A DNA stretch of 12,539 nucleotides from contig JABDOU010000247.1 in NCBI GenBank assembly GCA_013043085.1, positions 1 through 12,539 of the forward strand, given 5' to 3'. Positions 1-7,247 of the stretch are shown in pieces. Position 1 is the first letter of the stretch; every line of letters starts with the position of its first letter. Position numbers and translations under genes: made by a program. The DNA comes from Acidimicrobiia bacterium. GTDB lineage: Bacteria > Actinomycetota > Acidimicrobiia > Spongiisociales > SHLN01. A model generated the notes under the pieces. The model searched no databases. It was not told the origin of the DNA and saw only the letters and a list, made by a program, of their open reading frames with translations.

Positions 1-796
1 TCACATCGACCGTGATATCTGTCTCCCCCGGTGCCGTCAGTGGATCGGGACCAAGGTGATGAGCCCGATACGTGCGTAGCGTCCCCATCGTACGCCTGGG
101 CAACAATCCCTCGGCAGTTTCTCCGTAGTCGATGACGAGAGCGGCTCGCAGACGAGGCCTGGCCAGCACGTCGGTCAACCACCGGAATGCGGCGAGTTGC
201 ACTTCAACCAATCCACCGACCGGTACATCTCCCCCGAAACTGTTCGCCCACGCAGCAACCTCGGGACGACACGGATGCGGCACAAACGTGAGGGTGCCGT
301 TGTGGTTGGCAACCCAGCGTTCTTCCCAGCCGTCCGTGGTGCGTACAACGATCGCGACGACAAGGTTGTCGACGAGTTCGTTGGCAACCACCACCTCGGG
401 AAGGTCTGAGGGAACCTCCTCAAGAGACGAAAACACCTCGAAGCCGAGATCACGGAGCCGGTCAACTGCCGGCGGTGACACCTCGACTGCGGTCAAGGTG
501 AGAGTCTCCGGAACCAGCGGAGCCATGCTCGCCAGCAGGGATCCCGAGCCGGCACCTACGTCCACGATCCGGGCCGGACCTTCCACCTCGGCCAGGACGT
601 CCTTGGCCCAGTAGGTAATCGCCCGGCCAAACCAGGGGCTGACTTCGGGACTCGTGAGAAAATCGCCTGCTGCTGTCGATTTCACAGCGCCGTCTGCGAA
701 AAATCCGCCGGGACCATAGAGGGCTTGATGCTGGAATTCCTCGAACGGTATGGGGCCCGAGCGAGCGATGACGTCAGCTACGACGGACTCATCCAC
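1..796 (-). CDS. midA: MidA/NDUFAF7-family SAM-dependent methyltransferase (3' end outside window)
   Basis: Partial gene: 265 codons are visible and the family is usually about 350-400 residues. The start is GTG at 796-794. An in-frame TAG lies two codons upstream, so no earlier start is possible, and the N-terminus (MDESVVADVIARSGPIPFEE) fits the family. Visible motifs in order are GDFLTSPEVSPWFG near residues 47-60; SAM-binding motif I VDVGAGSG at 78-85; ANELVDN at 138-144, the family's 'ANE(L/F)xDxLP' signature; IDYGE at 222-226; GTLRTYRAHH at 238-247; and PGETDIT just before the window edge. These are MidA (COG1565) hallmarks. The human member, NDUFAF7, symmetrically dimethylates an arginine of complex I subunit NDUFS2. 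The gene overlaps nuoN by 8 nt, so it is probably co-transcribed and translationally coupled with the nuo genes. A role in complex I assembly is inference; the family assignment is strong. Confidence 0.9.
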   Translation of the reverse strand, partial: MDESVVADVIARSGPIPFEEFQHQALYGPGGFFADGAVKSTAAGDFLTSPEVSPWFGRAITYWAKDVLAEVEGPARIVDVGAGSGSLLASMAPLVPETLTLTAVEVSPPAVDRLRDLGFEVFSSLEEVPSDLPEVVVANELVDNLVVAIVVRTTDGWEERWVANHNGTLTFVPHPCRPEVAAWANSFGGDVPVGGLVEVQLAAFRWLTDVLARPRLRAALVIDYGETAEGLLPRRTMGTLRTYRAHHLGPDPLTAPGETDITVDV

Positions 797-2285
797 CGGC
801 TACGAGTGTGGAGAACTGCGAAACCTCGGAGACGAGCCATGGCAACACTCCAATCACCATGACAGCAACTGCCGAGATGCTGAGGGCGAACGCCAGCGAA
901 GGAGCAACCGAGACCGTGCGCGGCACAAATCCTTCCTTGACGGGCAAGAACCATGCCGCAACCACCAGCCTTGCGTAATAGAAGAAGGCAATCACAGCGT
1001 TGATGGCGGCAGCACCTGCCAGCACTGCGGCCCAAACCGCGCCATCCGAGCCAGAGAATGCATTGGCGACGGATCGGAACATCTCGAACTTGGCGAACCA
1101 ACCGGCGAAGGGTGGAACCCCCGCCAACGAGAACATGAAGATGGTGAGCAAGATCGCCAGATCGGGCGAGTACTGGCCGAGACCGTTCCAATCCGAGACG
1201 TTGCCCGACCCCACGCGGCGGCTGGCGGCGATTACGAGCCCAAACGCCCCGAGGTTCATGATCCCGTAAATGATGAGGTAGGTGATCGTTGCCGAAAACG
1301 CCTGATCGAGGCCGGCATCGTCATAGACAAACGCCATGGCGAAGGGAACGAGCATGAACCCCGCATGGGAAATCGACGAATACGCCAGCAGGCGAACGAT
1401 GTTCTCCTGGCGAAGCGCCACGAGATTGCCAAGCGTCATCGACGCGATGGCAATGATCCAGATGGCCGGACCCCATATGTCTGCCACAGGCCGGAACGCC
1501 TGGTACAGCATCGTCAACAGGCCGATGAATCCCGCGGCCTTGGAGCCAACAGATAGATATGCCGTGACTGGCGTTGGTGCCCCTTCGTAGGTATCGGGCG
1601 CCCAGAAGTGGAACGGCACCGCGGACACCTTGAATCCGAAGCCGACGAGGATGAACAGAACGCCGAGGATGATGGCGGGGCGGATGGCAGCGTCTGCCGC
1701 GCTCAACACGGCCGCGATATCGGCGAACAACACCGAGCTCGTTGCGCCGTAAATGAGTGACATGCCAAACAGGAACACTGCAGCCGAAAGCACCCCGATG
1801 ATGAACATCTTGAGAGCAGCCTCCGACGACCTGGCGTCTCCCTTTCTCCAGCCTGCCATGAGGAAGGCGGGGCCAGATACGAGTTCGAGCGCAACGAACA
1901 TCGTGACCATGTCGCGGGCAGAAGCCATCAACATGGCTCCGAGAATCGAAGACAACAGCAAGAAGTAGAACTCGCCCTGGTAATAGCGATCGCCCTCGAT
2001 ATAACTGAACGACAGAAGAACGGTCACGAAAGCGACGAATAGAAAGAACGCCTTGAGCGCGATGGCGAACTCGTCTACCACGTAGGAGCCATCGAGCATG
2101 GTGCGGGCGCCCACTTCGGAAAATCCAAGCGTCACCAGAGGAAACGAAGCAACCACGATCCCCGCCATCGCCGTCAGCGCCGTCAGATACTTCCGTTCGT
2201 GGCGGGTGAAGATGTCGACGACCAACACCACCAGGACCGTTCCAGCCATGATGAGATCGGGCGCGAGGGCGTGGTAATCGATCAT
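789..2285 (-). CDS. nuoN: NADH-quinone oxidoreductase subunit N (antiporter-like membrane subunit)
   Basis: A 498-residue polytopic protein, the usual NuoN length (about 14 transmembrane helices). It is one of three Mrp-antiporter-like subunits of the complex I membrane arm and carries a proton channel. Visible key residues are E134 in the VALELVSGPAF motif, and K219 and K249 in the GFGFKVSAVPFHFWAPD and SVGSKAAGF segments. By spacing they match E133, K217 and K247 of E. coli NuoN. The segment WAPDTYEGAPTPVTAYLS is the family signature and separates it from NuoL and NuoM. The ATG follows the nuoM TAG with no gap, so reinitiation by terminating ribosomes is likely. The end overlaps the methyltransferase GTG by 8 nt. 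Confidence 0.97.
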   Translation of the reverse strand: MIDYHALAPDLIMAGTVLVVLVVDIFTRHERKYLTALTAMAGIVVASFPLVTLGFSEVGARTMLDGSYVVDEFAIALKAFFLFVAFVTVLLSFSYIEGDRYYQGEFYFLLLSSILGAMLMASARDMVTMFVALELVSGPAFLMAGWRKGDARSSEAALKMFIIGVLSAAVFLFGMSLIYGATSSVLFADIAAVLSAADAAIRPAIILGVLFILVGFGFKVSAVPFHFWAPDTYEGAPTPVTAYLSVGSKAAGFIGLLTMLYQAFRPVADIWGPAIWIIAIASMTLGNLVALRQENIVRLLAYSSISHAGFMLVPFAMAFVYDDAGLDQAFSATITYLIIYGIMNLGAFGLVIAASRRVGSGNVSDWNGLGQYSPDLAILLTIFMFSLAGVPPFAGWFAKFEMFRSVANAFSGSDGAVWAAVLAGAAAINAVIAFFYYARLVVAAWFLPVKEGFVPRTVSVAPSLAFALSISAVAVMVIGVLPWLVSEVSQFSTLVAGG

Positions 2286-3887
2286 CTAGCTCCCGACAGC
2301 ACGGGTGATGTTTTCGACGATGTTGGCAACGGCGGGGTCGGTGGCACCGAGAACGATCTTCGGATAGACCCCCAGCGCCACGATCGCCACCAACAGAGGC
2401 ACCCAGGCGAGCAGTTCTGTTCGCTCCACGTCGTGAAGCTCGACGCTGGCCCACTCTGCCTTTGGCTCTCCGAGGTTGACCTTCTGCAACATCCACAGCA
2501 GATATCCGGCCGTAAGCACGGTTCCGATGGCACCAATAACCATTGCCGTACGGAACAGGGTCAGATCGAGCCCGTCCAGCGGATTGAACGCGCCAACCAG
2601 CGCCATGAATTCTCCCCAGAATCCGGCCAGACCTGGCAAGCCGAGCGACGCCATGGCCGTGAAGCCGAGAATCCCGCCCATTACGGGCATCAGCTTGAGG
2701 TTGCCGCCGAGGCGTGACATCTCGCGCGTGTGGTATCGATGTGACATCGAGCCTGCAACGAAGAACAACAGCCCCGTGATGATTCCGTGTGCGACCATGC
2801 CGATGACCGCCGCGTTGATACCAATGGTCGTCATGGTCGAGATCCCGAGCATCACGAACCCCATGTGGCCGACGGACGAGAAGGCAATGAGGCGTTTCAT
2901 ATCGGTTTGGGCGAGACACGCAAGCGAGCCGTAAATGATGGAAATCACGGCCAGGACGGCGATGATCGGCGCCCAGTTCATCGACTGTTCCGGAAGAATC
3001 GGCAGGCTGATCCGCACAAATCCATACGTACCGAGTTTCAGCAGAATGGCGGCCAGCAATACCGAGCCGACCGTAGGAGCTGCAGTATGAGCGTCTGGCA
3101 GCCAGGTATGTAACGGCCACATCGGGACCTTGACCGCGAATCCGAGAAAGAGAGCCGCAAAGATCCACGGAGCAGCAGATCCCAGGAATCCGGGGTCCAC
3201 CCGGGTGGCAATATCACTCAACACTTCGATGTCGAACGTTCGAATCCCGAGCTGGCTGTCGCCGCTCTTGAAGTACAGGGCGAGGAAGCCCAGCAGCATG
3301 AACGCCGATCCGAAAAGAGTGAACAAGAAGAACTTGATCGATGCGTACAACCGCATCTCAACCACCCGATTGACGATGGGAAGCGTGACCTGCTGCTTGT
3401 CTCCCCACACTCCGATCATGAAGTACATCGGGAGCAGCACGAGCTCGAAGAAAATGAAGAACAGAACGAGATCCCGGGCGACGAAGGTACCGGCCATCCC
3501 GGTCGCCAGAAACAGGATCAAGATCAGAAACGCTTTGGGGTTGTGCGGCTCGGGCCAATGATCCCACGAATAGATGATCGCCAGGACCACCACGAACGTA
3601 GAGAGGACCATCAACGGCAGGCTGATGCCGTCGATACCTATGGCGTAATTGGCATTGATAGAGGTAATCCATTCCAGCTTGGTGCCGAGTTGCATCTGGT
3701 CGGCGCGGCCGAAATCGAACTGGAAGATCGCAACAACACTCAGGAAGAAGGAGATCAGCGACGCCACCAGGGCGATCATCTTGGCTGCACCTTCTTCGCT
3801 CCGGGGTATGGCCAACAGAATGGCGGCCGCCACGGTGGGGATAAAGACAATGAGGGTCAGGCCCCAGCCGCTATCGAACCATTCCAT
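2286..3887 (-). CDS. nuoM: NADH-quinone oxidoreductase subunit M (antiporter-like membrane subunit)
   Basis: A 533-residue membrane protein of normal NuoM length, forming the middle antiporter-like proton channel of the membrane arm. E148 in FFELVLLPMYFMIG, K253 in GFAVKVPMWPLHTWLPDAH and K284 in AILLKLGTYGF correspond to the essential E144, K234 and K265 of E. coli NuoM. The TWLPDAHTAAPTVGSVLLA segment is characteristic of NuoM. This start has the clearest ribosome binding site in the operon (GGAAGGA, 6 nt upstream), and it follows the only true gap between nuo genes, 12 nt after the nuoL stop. This may set an independent translation rate for the distal genes. Confidence 0.97.
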   Translation of the reverse strand: MEWFDSGWGLTLIVFIPTVAAAILLAIPRSEEGAAKMIALVASLISFFLSVVAIFQFDFGRADQMQLGTKLEWITSINANYAIGIDGISLPLMVLSTFVVVLAIIYSWDHWPEPHNPKAFLILILFLATGMAGTFVARDLVLFFIFFELVLLPMYFMIGVWGDKQQVTLPIVNRVVEMRLYASIKFFLFTLFGSAFMLLGFLALYFKSGDSQLGIRTFDIEVLSDIATRVDPGFLGSAAPWIFAALFLGFAVKVPMWPLHTWLPDAHTAAPTVGSVLLAAILLKLGTYGFVRISLPILPEQSMNWAPIIAVLAVISIIYGSLACLAQTDMKRLIAFSSVGHMGFVMLGISTMTTIGINAAVIGMVAHGIITGLLFFVAGSMSHRYHTREMSRLGGNLKLMPVMGGILGFTAMASLGLPGLAGFWGEFMALVGAFNPLDGLDLTLFRTAMVIGAIGTVLTAGYLLWMLQKVNLGEPKAEWASVELHDVERTELLAWVPLLVAIVALGVYPKIVLGATDPAVANIVENITRAVGS

Positions 3888-3893
3888 ATCTGT

Positions 3894-3900
3894 TCCTTCC
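3894..3900 (-). promoter_or_regulatory. Strong Shine-Dalgarno site for nuoM
   Basis: GGAAGGA lies 6 nt upstream of the nuoM ATG and overlaps the nuoL TAG stop codon by one base. It supports the MEWFDSGWG start and lets ribosomes enter nuoM independently. Confidence 0.75.
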
Positions 3901-5978
3901 TACCTGCTCGTAACGATGAAAAAGCCCACAGCCAGCAACAACACCCCGATGAACAACACCGCGGCGTACTGCTGAACCTTGCCGGTCTGGATATAGCGAA
4001 GAGCACCACCGGCTTCGCCGGTTCCCCCGCCGATTGCATTGATAGATGCGTCGATGCCGCGCTGGTCGAGACCTTCGTACACAAACTTGCCGAGCACCGA
4101 CATGAGAATCCCGGTTCCGGATACGGCGGCGTCGATCAGGCCATTGAGCCAGTTGGCAGCATTGGCGAGCGGACGCTTGATGAAATTGACGATCAGCATG
4201 TAGAAATCGTCGATGTAATACTTGTTGACCAGCAGAGTGTGGATCGGTCCTGGAAGCCGGAAACGCCGATCCCGGGCTTCCTGGCTTTCACCGTCTGCAA
4301 AGAAGAACGAGTAGCCGATGGCGATGCCGATCAGCCCCGCCAGAGAGCCGAGCACCAGAACAAAGATATCGAAGCTCTCGGCGTGATGATCGCCGGGGGC
4401 GAACTCCCGGCCTGACAGCCAGTCTGTAAACGGCGTGAAGATGCCTGGAACGTTGAAGTAACCCGCAACGATGGCACCGACCGCCAGAGCCTGGAGCGGA
4501 ACGGTCATCAAGCGTGGCGACTCGTGCGGCTCATGGGCCGGATCGCCCTTGTACTCACCAAAGAACGTGAGGAATACGGCCCGGGCCATATAGAAGGCCG
4601 TGATGAAGGCGGTCACGATGCCAATCCACATGACAAACGTCGCGCTCGGTGTTCCGTGACTCGAGGCGTAGTTGAGAGAGGCCAGCACCTCATCCTTCGA
4701 GAAGAATCCGGCGAGCAGAGGGAATCCCGCCAGCGCGAGGCTGCCGATGCCGAAGGTCCAGAATGTCGTTGGCATGTATTTGCGCAGCCCGCCCATGTCG
4801 GACATGTTGTTCGAGTGGACGGCGTGGATCACCGAACCCGCCCCGAGAAACAACAACGACTTGAAGAAGGCATGGGTGAAGAGGTGAAACAGCCCGGCCG
4901 TGTAGGCCCCCGCTCCCATGGCGGCGACCATGTATCCCAGCTGGGAGACCGTCGAGTAGGCCAGGACACGCTTGATGTCGTCCTGCACGATGGCCAGCAG
5001 ACCGGCAATCAGCATCGTGATGCCGCCGATCCACATGACGATCGGGAGCACGTCGATGGCCACCGAGTTGTAGAACGGAAACATGCGGCCCAGCAGGTAC
5101 ACACCGGCCGTGACCATGGTGGCTGCGTGCATCAGCGCCGAGACCGGAGTTGGACCGGCCATCGCGTCTGGCAGCCAGACGTGGAAGGGGAACTGAGCCG
5201 ACTTACCCATCGCCCCGATGAAGAGCAGCAAACCGATGACGAATCCGTACTTGACGAGCCCGGGATTGCCTTCGACTGCCGCGCCGAGAATGTCGTGAAA
5301 GCGAAACGAACCAACGATGAGTGCCGGGATCAACACGCCGATGATCAGACCAACGTCGGCGACCTTGTTGACGAGAAACGCCTTCATCGCGGCCGACGAG
5401 TTCTCCTTCTCTTCCCAGTAGTGGCCGATGAGCAGGTAGGAGGCCAGGCCGACCAGCTCCCATCCGACCAGCATCTGCAGGATGTTGGCAGCCGAGACGA
5501 GTACGAGCATGGCGCCTGCAAACAGGCTGAACGAGGCCCAGAATGCGGTCTCGCGTATGTCGCCTTCCATGTAGGACACGGCGTAGGTAAACGATGCCGT
5601 TGCGATCGCACCGACCACGAAGAACATCATGATGGATAGGCCGTCGACGACGACGCCCCATTCGATGTCGAATTGGCCGATCGTTGCGATATTGATGTTC
5701 TCGGTATGCGCGATCGGGGTTGCCCAGTGGCTGATCAGCAGCACCAGGCCGTAGACGAGCACAAAACCGACGGTACCCACCGCAATCCAGGCGCCTCCGC
5801 GCGGGGTGCGTTTGCCGTAGAGCGTTATGAAGAGAGCAGCCACGAACGGCAGCACCACCATCAACCATGCGTACTGCGCAAGCAATCCGCCGTCGCTGAG
5901 CTCGACGCCATGGCCTTCTTCTTCTGCCGTTGCCAGCAGAGATCCGGCTGAGAGCGCAAGGGTCGCCAGGTTCACCAT
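3900..5978 (-). CDS. nuoL: NADH-quinone oxidoreductase subunit L (distal antiporter-like subunit with long lateral helix)
   Basis: A 692-residue protein with the NuoL core and the long C-terminal region expected to form the lateral helix along the membrane arm. E174 in GWELVGLASYLLIG, K259 in GKSAQFPFHVWLPDAMAGP, H284 in ALMHAATM and K428 in GFFSKDE align by near-constant offset with E144, K229, H254 and K399 of E. coli NuoL. The chosen ATG overlaps nuoK by 7 nt, in keeping with the rest of the operon, but its ribosome binding site is weak. It gives about 30 extra N-terminal residues: a hydrophobic stretch (MVNLATLALSAGSLLATA), an acidic run, then the normal first helix. Starting at M40 instead (position 5861) would remove this extension and a few residues of the usual first helix. 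Function is certain; the exact start is not. Confidence 0.95.
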   Translation of the reverse strand: MVNLATLALSAGSLLATAEEEGHGVELSDGGLLAQYAWLMVVLPFVAALFITLYGKRTPRGGAWIAVGTVGFVLVYGLVLLISHWATPIAHTENINIATIGQFDIEWGVVVDGLSIMMFFVVGAIATASFTYAVSYMEGDIRETAFWASFSLFAGAMLVLVSAANILQMLVGWELVGLASYLLIGHYWEEKENSSAAMKAFLVNKVADVGLIIGVLIPALIVGSFRFHDILGAAVEGNPGLVKYGFVIGLLLFIGAMGKSAQFPFHVWLPDAMAGPTPVSALMHAATMVTAGVYLLGRMFPFYNSVAIDVLPIVMWIGGITMLIAGLLAIVQDDIKRVLAYSTVSQLGYMVAAMGAGAYTAGLFHLFTHAFFKSLLFLGAGSVIHAVHSNNMSDMGGLRKYMPTTFWTFGIGSLALAGFPLLAGFFSKDEVLASLNYASSHGTPSATFVMWIGIVTAFITAFYMARAVFLTFFGEYKGDPAHEPHESPRLMTVPLQALAVGAIVAGYFNVPGIFTPFTDWLSGREFAPGDHHAESFDIFVLVLGSLAGLIGIAIGYSFFFADGESQEARDRRFRLPGPIHTLLVNKYYIDDFYMLIVNFIKRPLANAANWLNGLIDAAVSGTGILMSVLGKFVYEGLDQRGIDASINAIGGGTGEAGGALRYIQTGKVQQYAAVLFIGVLLLAVGFFIVTSR

Positions 5979-6271
5979 CGCAAGAGATCCAATTCGTCGA
6001 CGTTAGCCGACGAGCGATTACGAAAGATCAAGAGCACAATCGCCAGCCCGATGCCGACTTCTGCGGCGGCGACAGCAATGACAAACAACGAGAAAATCTG
6101 ACCGGAGATATTGTCGTAGAACCGGCCAAACGCCACGAGGTTGATGTTGACGGCCGTCATCATGAGCTCCACGGAGAGCAGCACGAGCACCGCATTGCGC
6201 CTCACGAGCACGCCATAAACGCCAACGGAAAACAACAGACCACCGAGAATTGCGAACTGGGCGATGGTCAT
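5972..6271 (-). CDS. nuoK: NADH-quinone oxidoreductase subunit K
   Basis: A 99-residue, three-helix membrane subunit (ND4L homologue) of typical length. It helps form the charge-transfer axis linking the quinone chamber to the antiporter-like subunits. The two conserved intramembrane glutamates are E35 in LLSVELMMTAVNIN and E71 in AAAEVGIGLAIVLLIFR, matching E36 and E72 of E. coli NuoK. The ATG overlaps the nuoJ stop as ATGA, with a GAGGA-type ribosome binding site a few bases upstream. The 3' end overlaps nuoL by 7 nt. Confidence 0.97.
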   Translation of the reverse strand: MTIAQFAILGGLLFSVGVYGVLVRRNAVLVLLSVELMMTAVNINLVAFGRFYDNISGQIFSLFVIAVAAAEVGIGLAIVLLIFRNRSSANVDELDLLRW

Positions 6272-6783
6272 CGTTCCTCGTCCCGCCTGGCAAGCACGAT
6301 GCCACCGATCAGTGCGGCGAGCAACACGAACGAGACCGCTTCGAAGGGAATCACGAACCGGCCGAACATTGAATCGGCGATATCAACTGTCCGAACCACG
6401 CCCTCCTCCGGTAGTTGGGCGTCGCCAAACAGCTCGACAATCCCATACGTGATCGCAGCAAACATCAGGCCGGCTACGACCGCTGCCATCACCCGGACGT
6501 TGCCTTCGTGGTCGAGCGCGGTTGCCTTGCCTACTTGAGCTCGCGTAATCATGATGCCGAACAGGAACAGCACGACGACCGCGCCTATATATACGAGCAC
6601 GATCACCCATCCCACAAATTCGCCTCCCAGCATGATCACGATGGCCGCTGCCGTGGCCATCGTCGTGACGAGGGCGAGGGCGGCATGGACCACGTTCCGG
6701 GTGCTGACGGTGTACATGGCGGCCGCCGTGATCACGACGGCGAGCACAAGAAAGACCCAGTTACCTGCGAGCGAGAAATCCAT
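6268..6783 (-). CDS. nuoJ: NADH-quinone oxidoreductase subunit J
   Basis: A 171-residue, five-helix membrane subunit (ND6 homologue). The third-helix signature is clear: GGEFVGWVIVLVYIGAVVVLFLFGIMITRA at about residues 53-82, including the Tyr-Ile-Gly stretch associated with the pi-bulge that moves during turnover. The ATG at 6783 shares one base with the nuoI stop (TGATG), so MDFSLAGNWVFL is the start; an open frame continues upstream inside nuoI but has no NuoJ-like sequence. The hydrophilic loop and last helix (FGRFVIPFEAVSFVLLAALIGGIVLARRDEE) match the family, where the 'FE..S.LLL.A..G' pattern is common. Confidence 0.95.
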   Translation of the reverse strand: MDFSLAGNWVFLVLAVVITAAAMYTVSTRNVVHAALALVTTMATAAAIVIMLGGEFVGWVIVLVYIGAVVVLFLFGIMITRAQVGKATALDHEGNVRVMAAVVAGLMFAAITYGIVELFGDAQLPEEGVVRTVDIADSMFGRFVIPFEAVSFVLLAALIGGIVLARRDEER

Positions 6784-7247
6784 CAGCTCTCCAGGGCCGG
6801 AGGGTCGGGAACGGTCGCGAGCCAGTCGGTCAGGCGGTCCTTGTCGTGCAACATCTCGGAAATGCCGTATTCGGAATATTCGAACTCCGGAGACCAGAAG
6901 AGGGCATCGAACGGACAAACCTCGACGCAGATGCCGCAATACATACAGAGCGCGTAATCGATGTCGAATCGATCGAGAGTGGCGCGGGTGCGGGGACGCC
7001 CTCCCGGCTTGGACGGAGGTTGTTCTTCTTTGTGACCCTCTATATAGATGCACCAGTCGGGGCATTCACGTGAACACAGCATGCAGACGGTGCAGGCTTC
7101 GGTGTCGAGAGCAATGACGCCCCGCGCCCGTGGCACCGGGATTTCTTTCTCGAGGGGGTATTGGACCGTGGGTACCCGCTTGAACAAGGTCTTGAGGGTG
7201 ATCCACATGCCCTTGGCCAGGCCCGGGATCATGTTGCGTGTAGTCAT
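6783..7247 (-). CDS. nuoI: NADH-quinone oxidoreductase subunit I (two 4Fe-4S clusters, N6a and N6b)
   Basis: A 154-residue peripheral-arm subunit that passes electrons to cluster N2 in NuoB. Eight cysteines form two 4Fe-4S motifs: C52, C55, C58 and C62 (CTVCMLCSRECP), and C101, C104, C107 and C111 (CMYCGICVEVCP). A charged insert of about 16 residues (EEQPPSKPGGRPRTRA) lies between them, followed by LDRFDIDYALC. From memory this is a common form in actinobacterial NuoI and is one reason for the suggested taxonomy. The start ATG shares one base with the nuoH stop (TAATG), and an AAGGTGG ribosome binding site lies inside the last nuoH codons. The C-terminus is short compared with E. coli NuoI. 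Confidence 0.96.
   Translation of the reverse strand: MTTRNMIPGLAKGMWITLKTLFKRVPTVQYPLEKEIPVPRARGVIALDTEACTVCMLCSRECPDWCIYIEGHKEEQPPSKPGGRPRTRATLDRFDIDYALCMYCGICVEVCPFDALFWSPEFEYSEYGISEMLHDKDRLTDWLATVPDPPALES

Noticed and set aside
750..1556. A 268-codon plus-strand open frame antisense to nuoN
   Set aside because: The same mirror effect: hydrophilic low-complexity translation opposite a membrane protein gene.
1321..3168. A 615-codon open frame on the minus strand overlapping nuoM and nuoN in another frame
   Set aside because: It runs through the coding sequence of two clear complex I genes, is rich in Arg, Gly and Ser, and resembles no family. It is a by-product of GC-rich third positions.
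3543..5639. Long plus-strand open frames of 290 and 371 codons antisense to nuoL
   Set aside because: They are antisense to nuoL, with highly charged, Arg/Asp/Glu/Gln-rich translations that mirror membrane-protein codons. No start signals or family features were seen.
789..5978. NuoL, NuoM and NuoN as part of an Mrp-type Na+/H+ antiporter
   Set aside because: They lie in one operon with NuoA-D, H, I, J and K and carry complex I-specific features, such as the long NuoL C-terminus; MrpB, C, E, F and G genes are absent.
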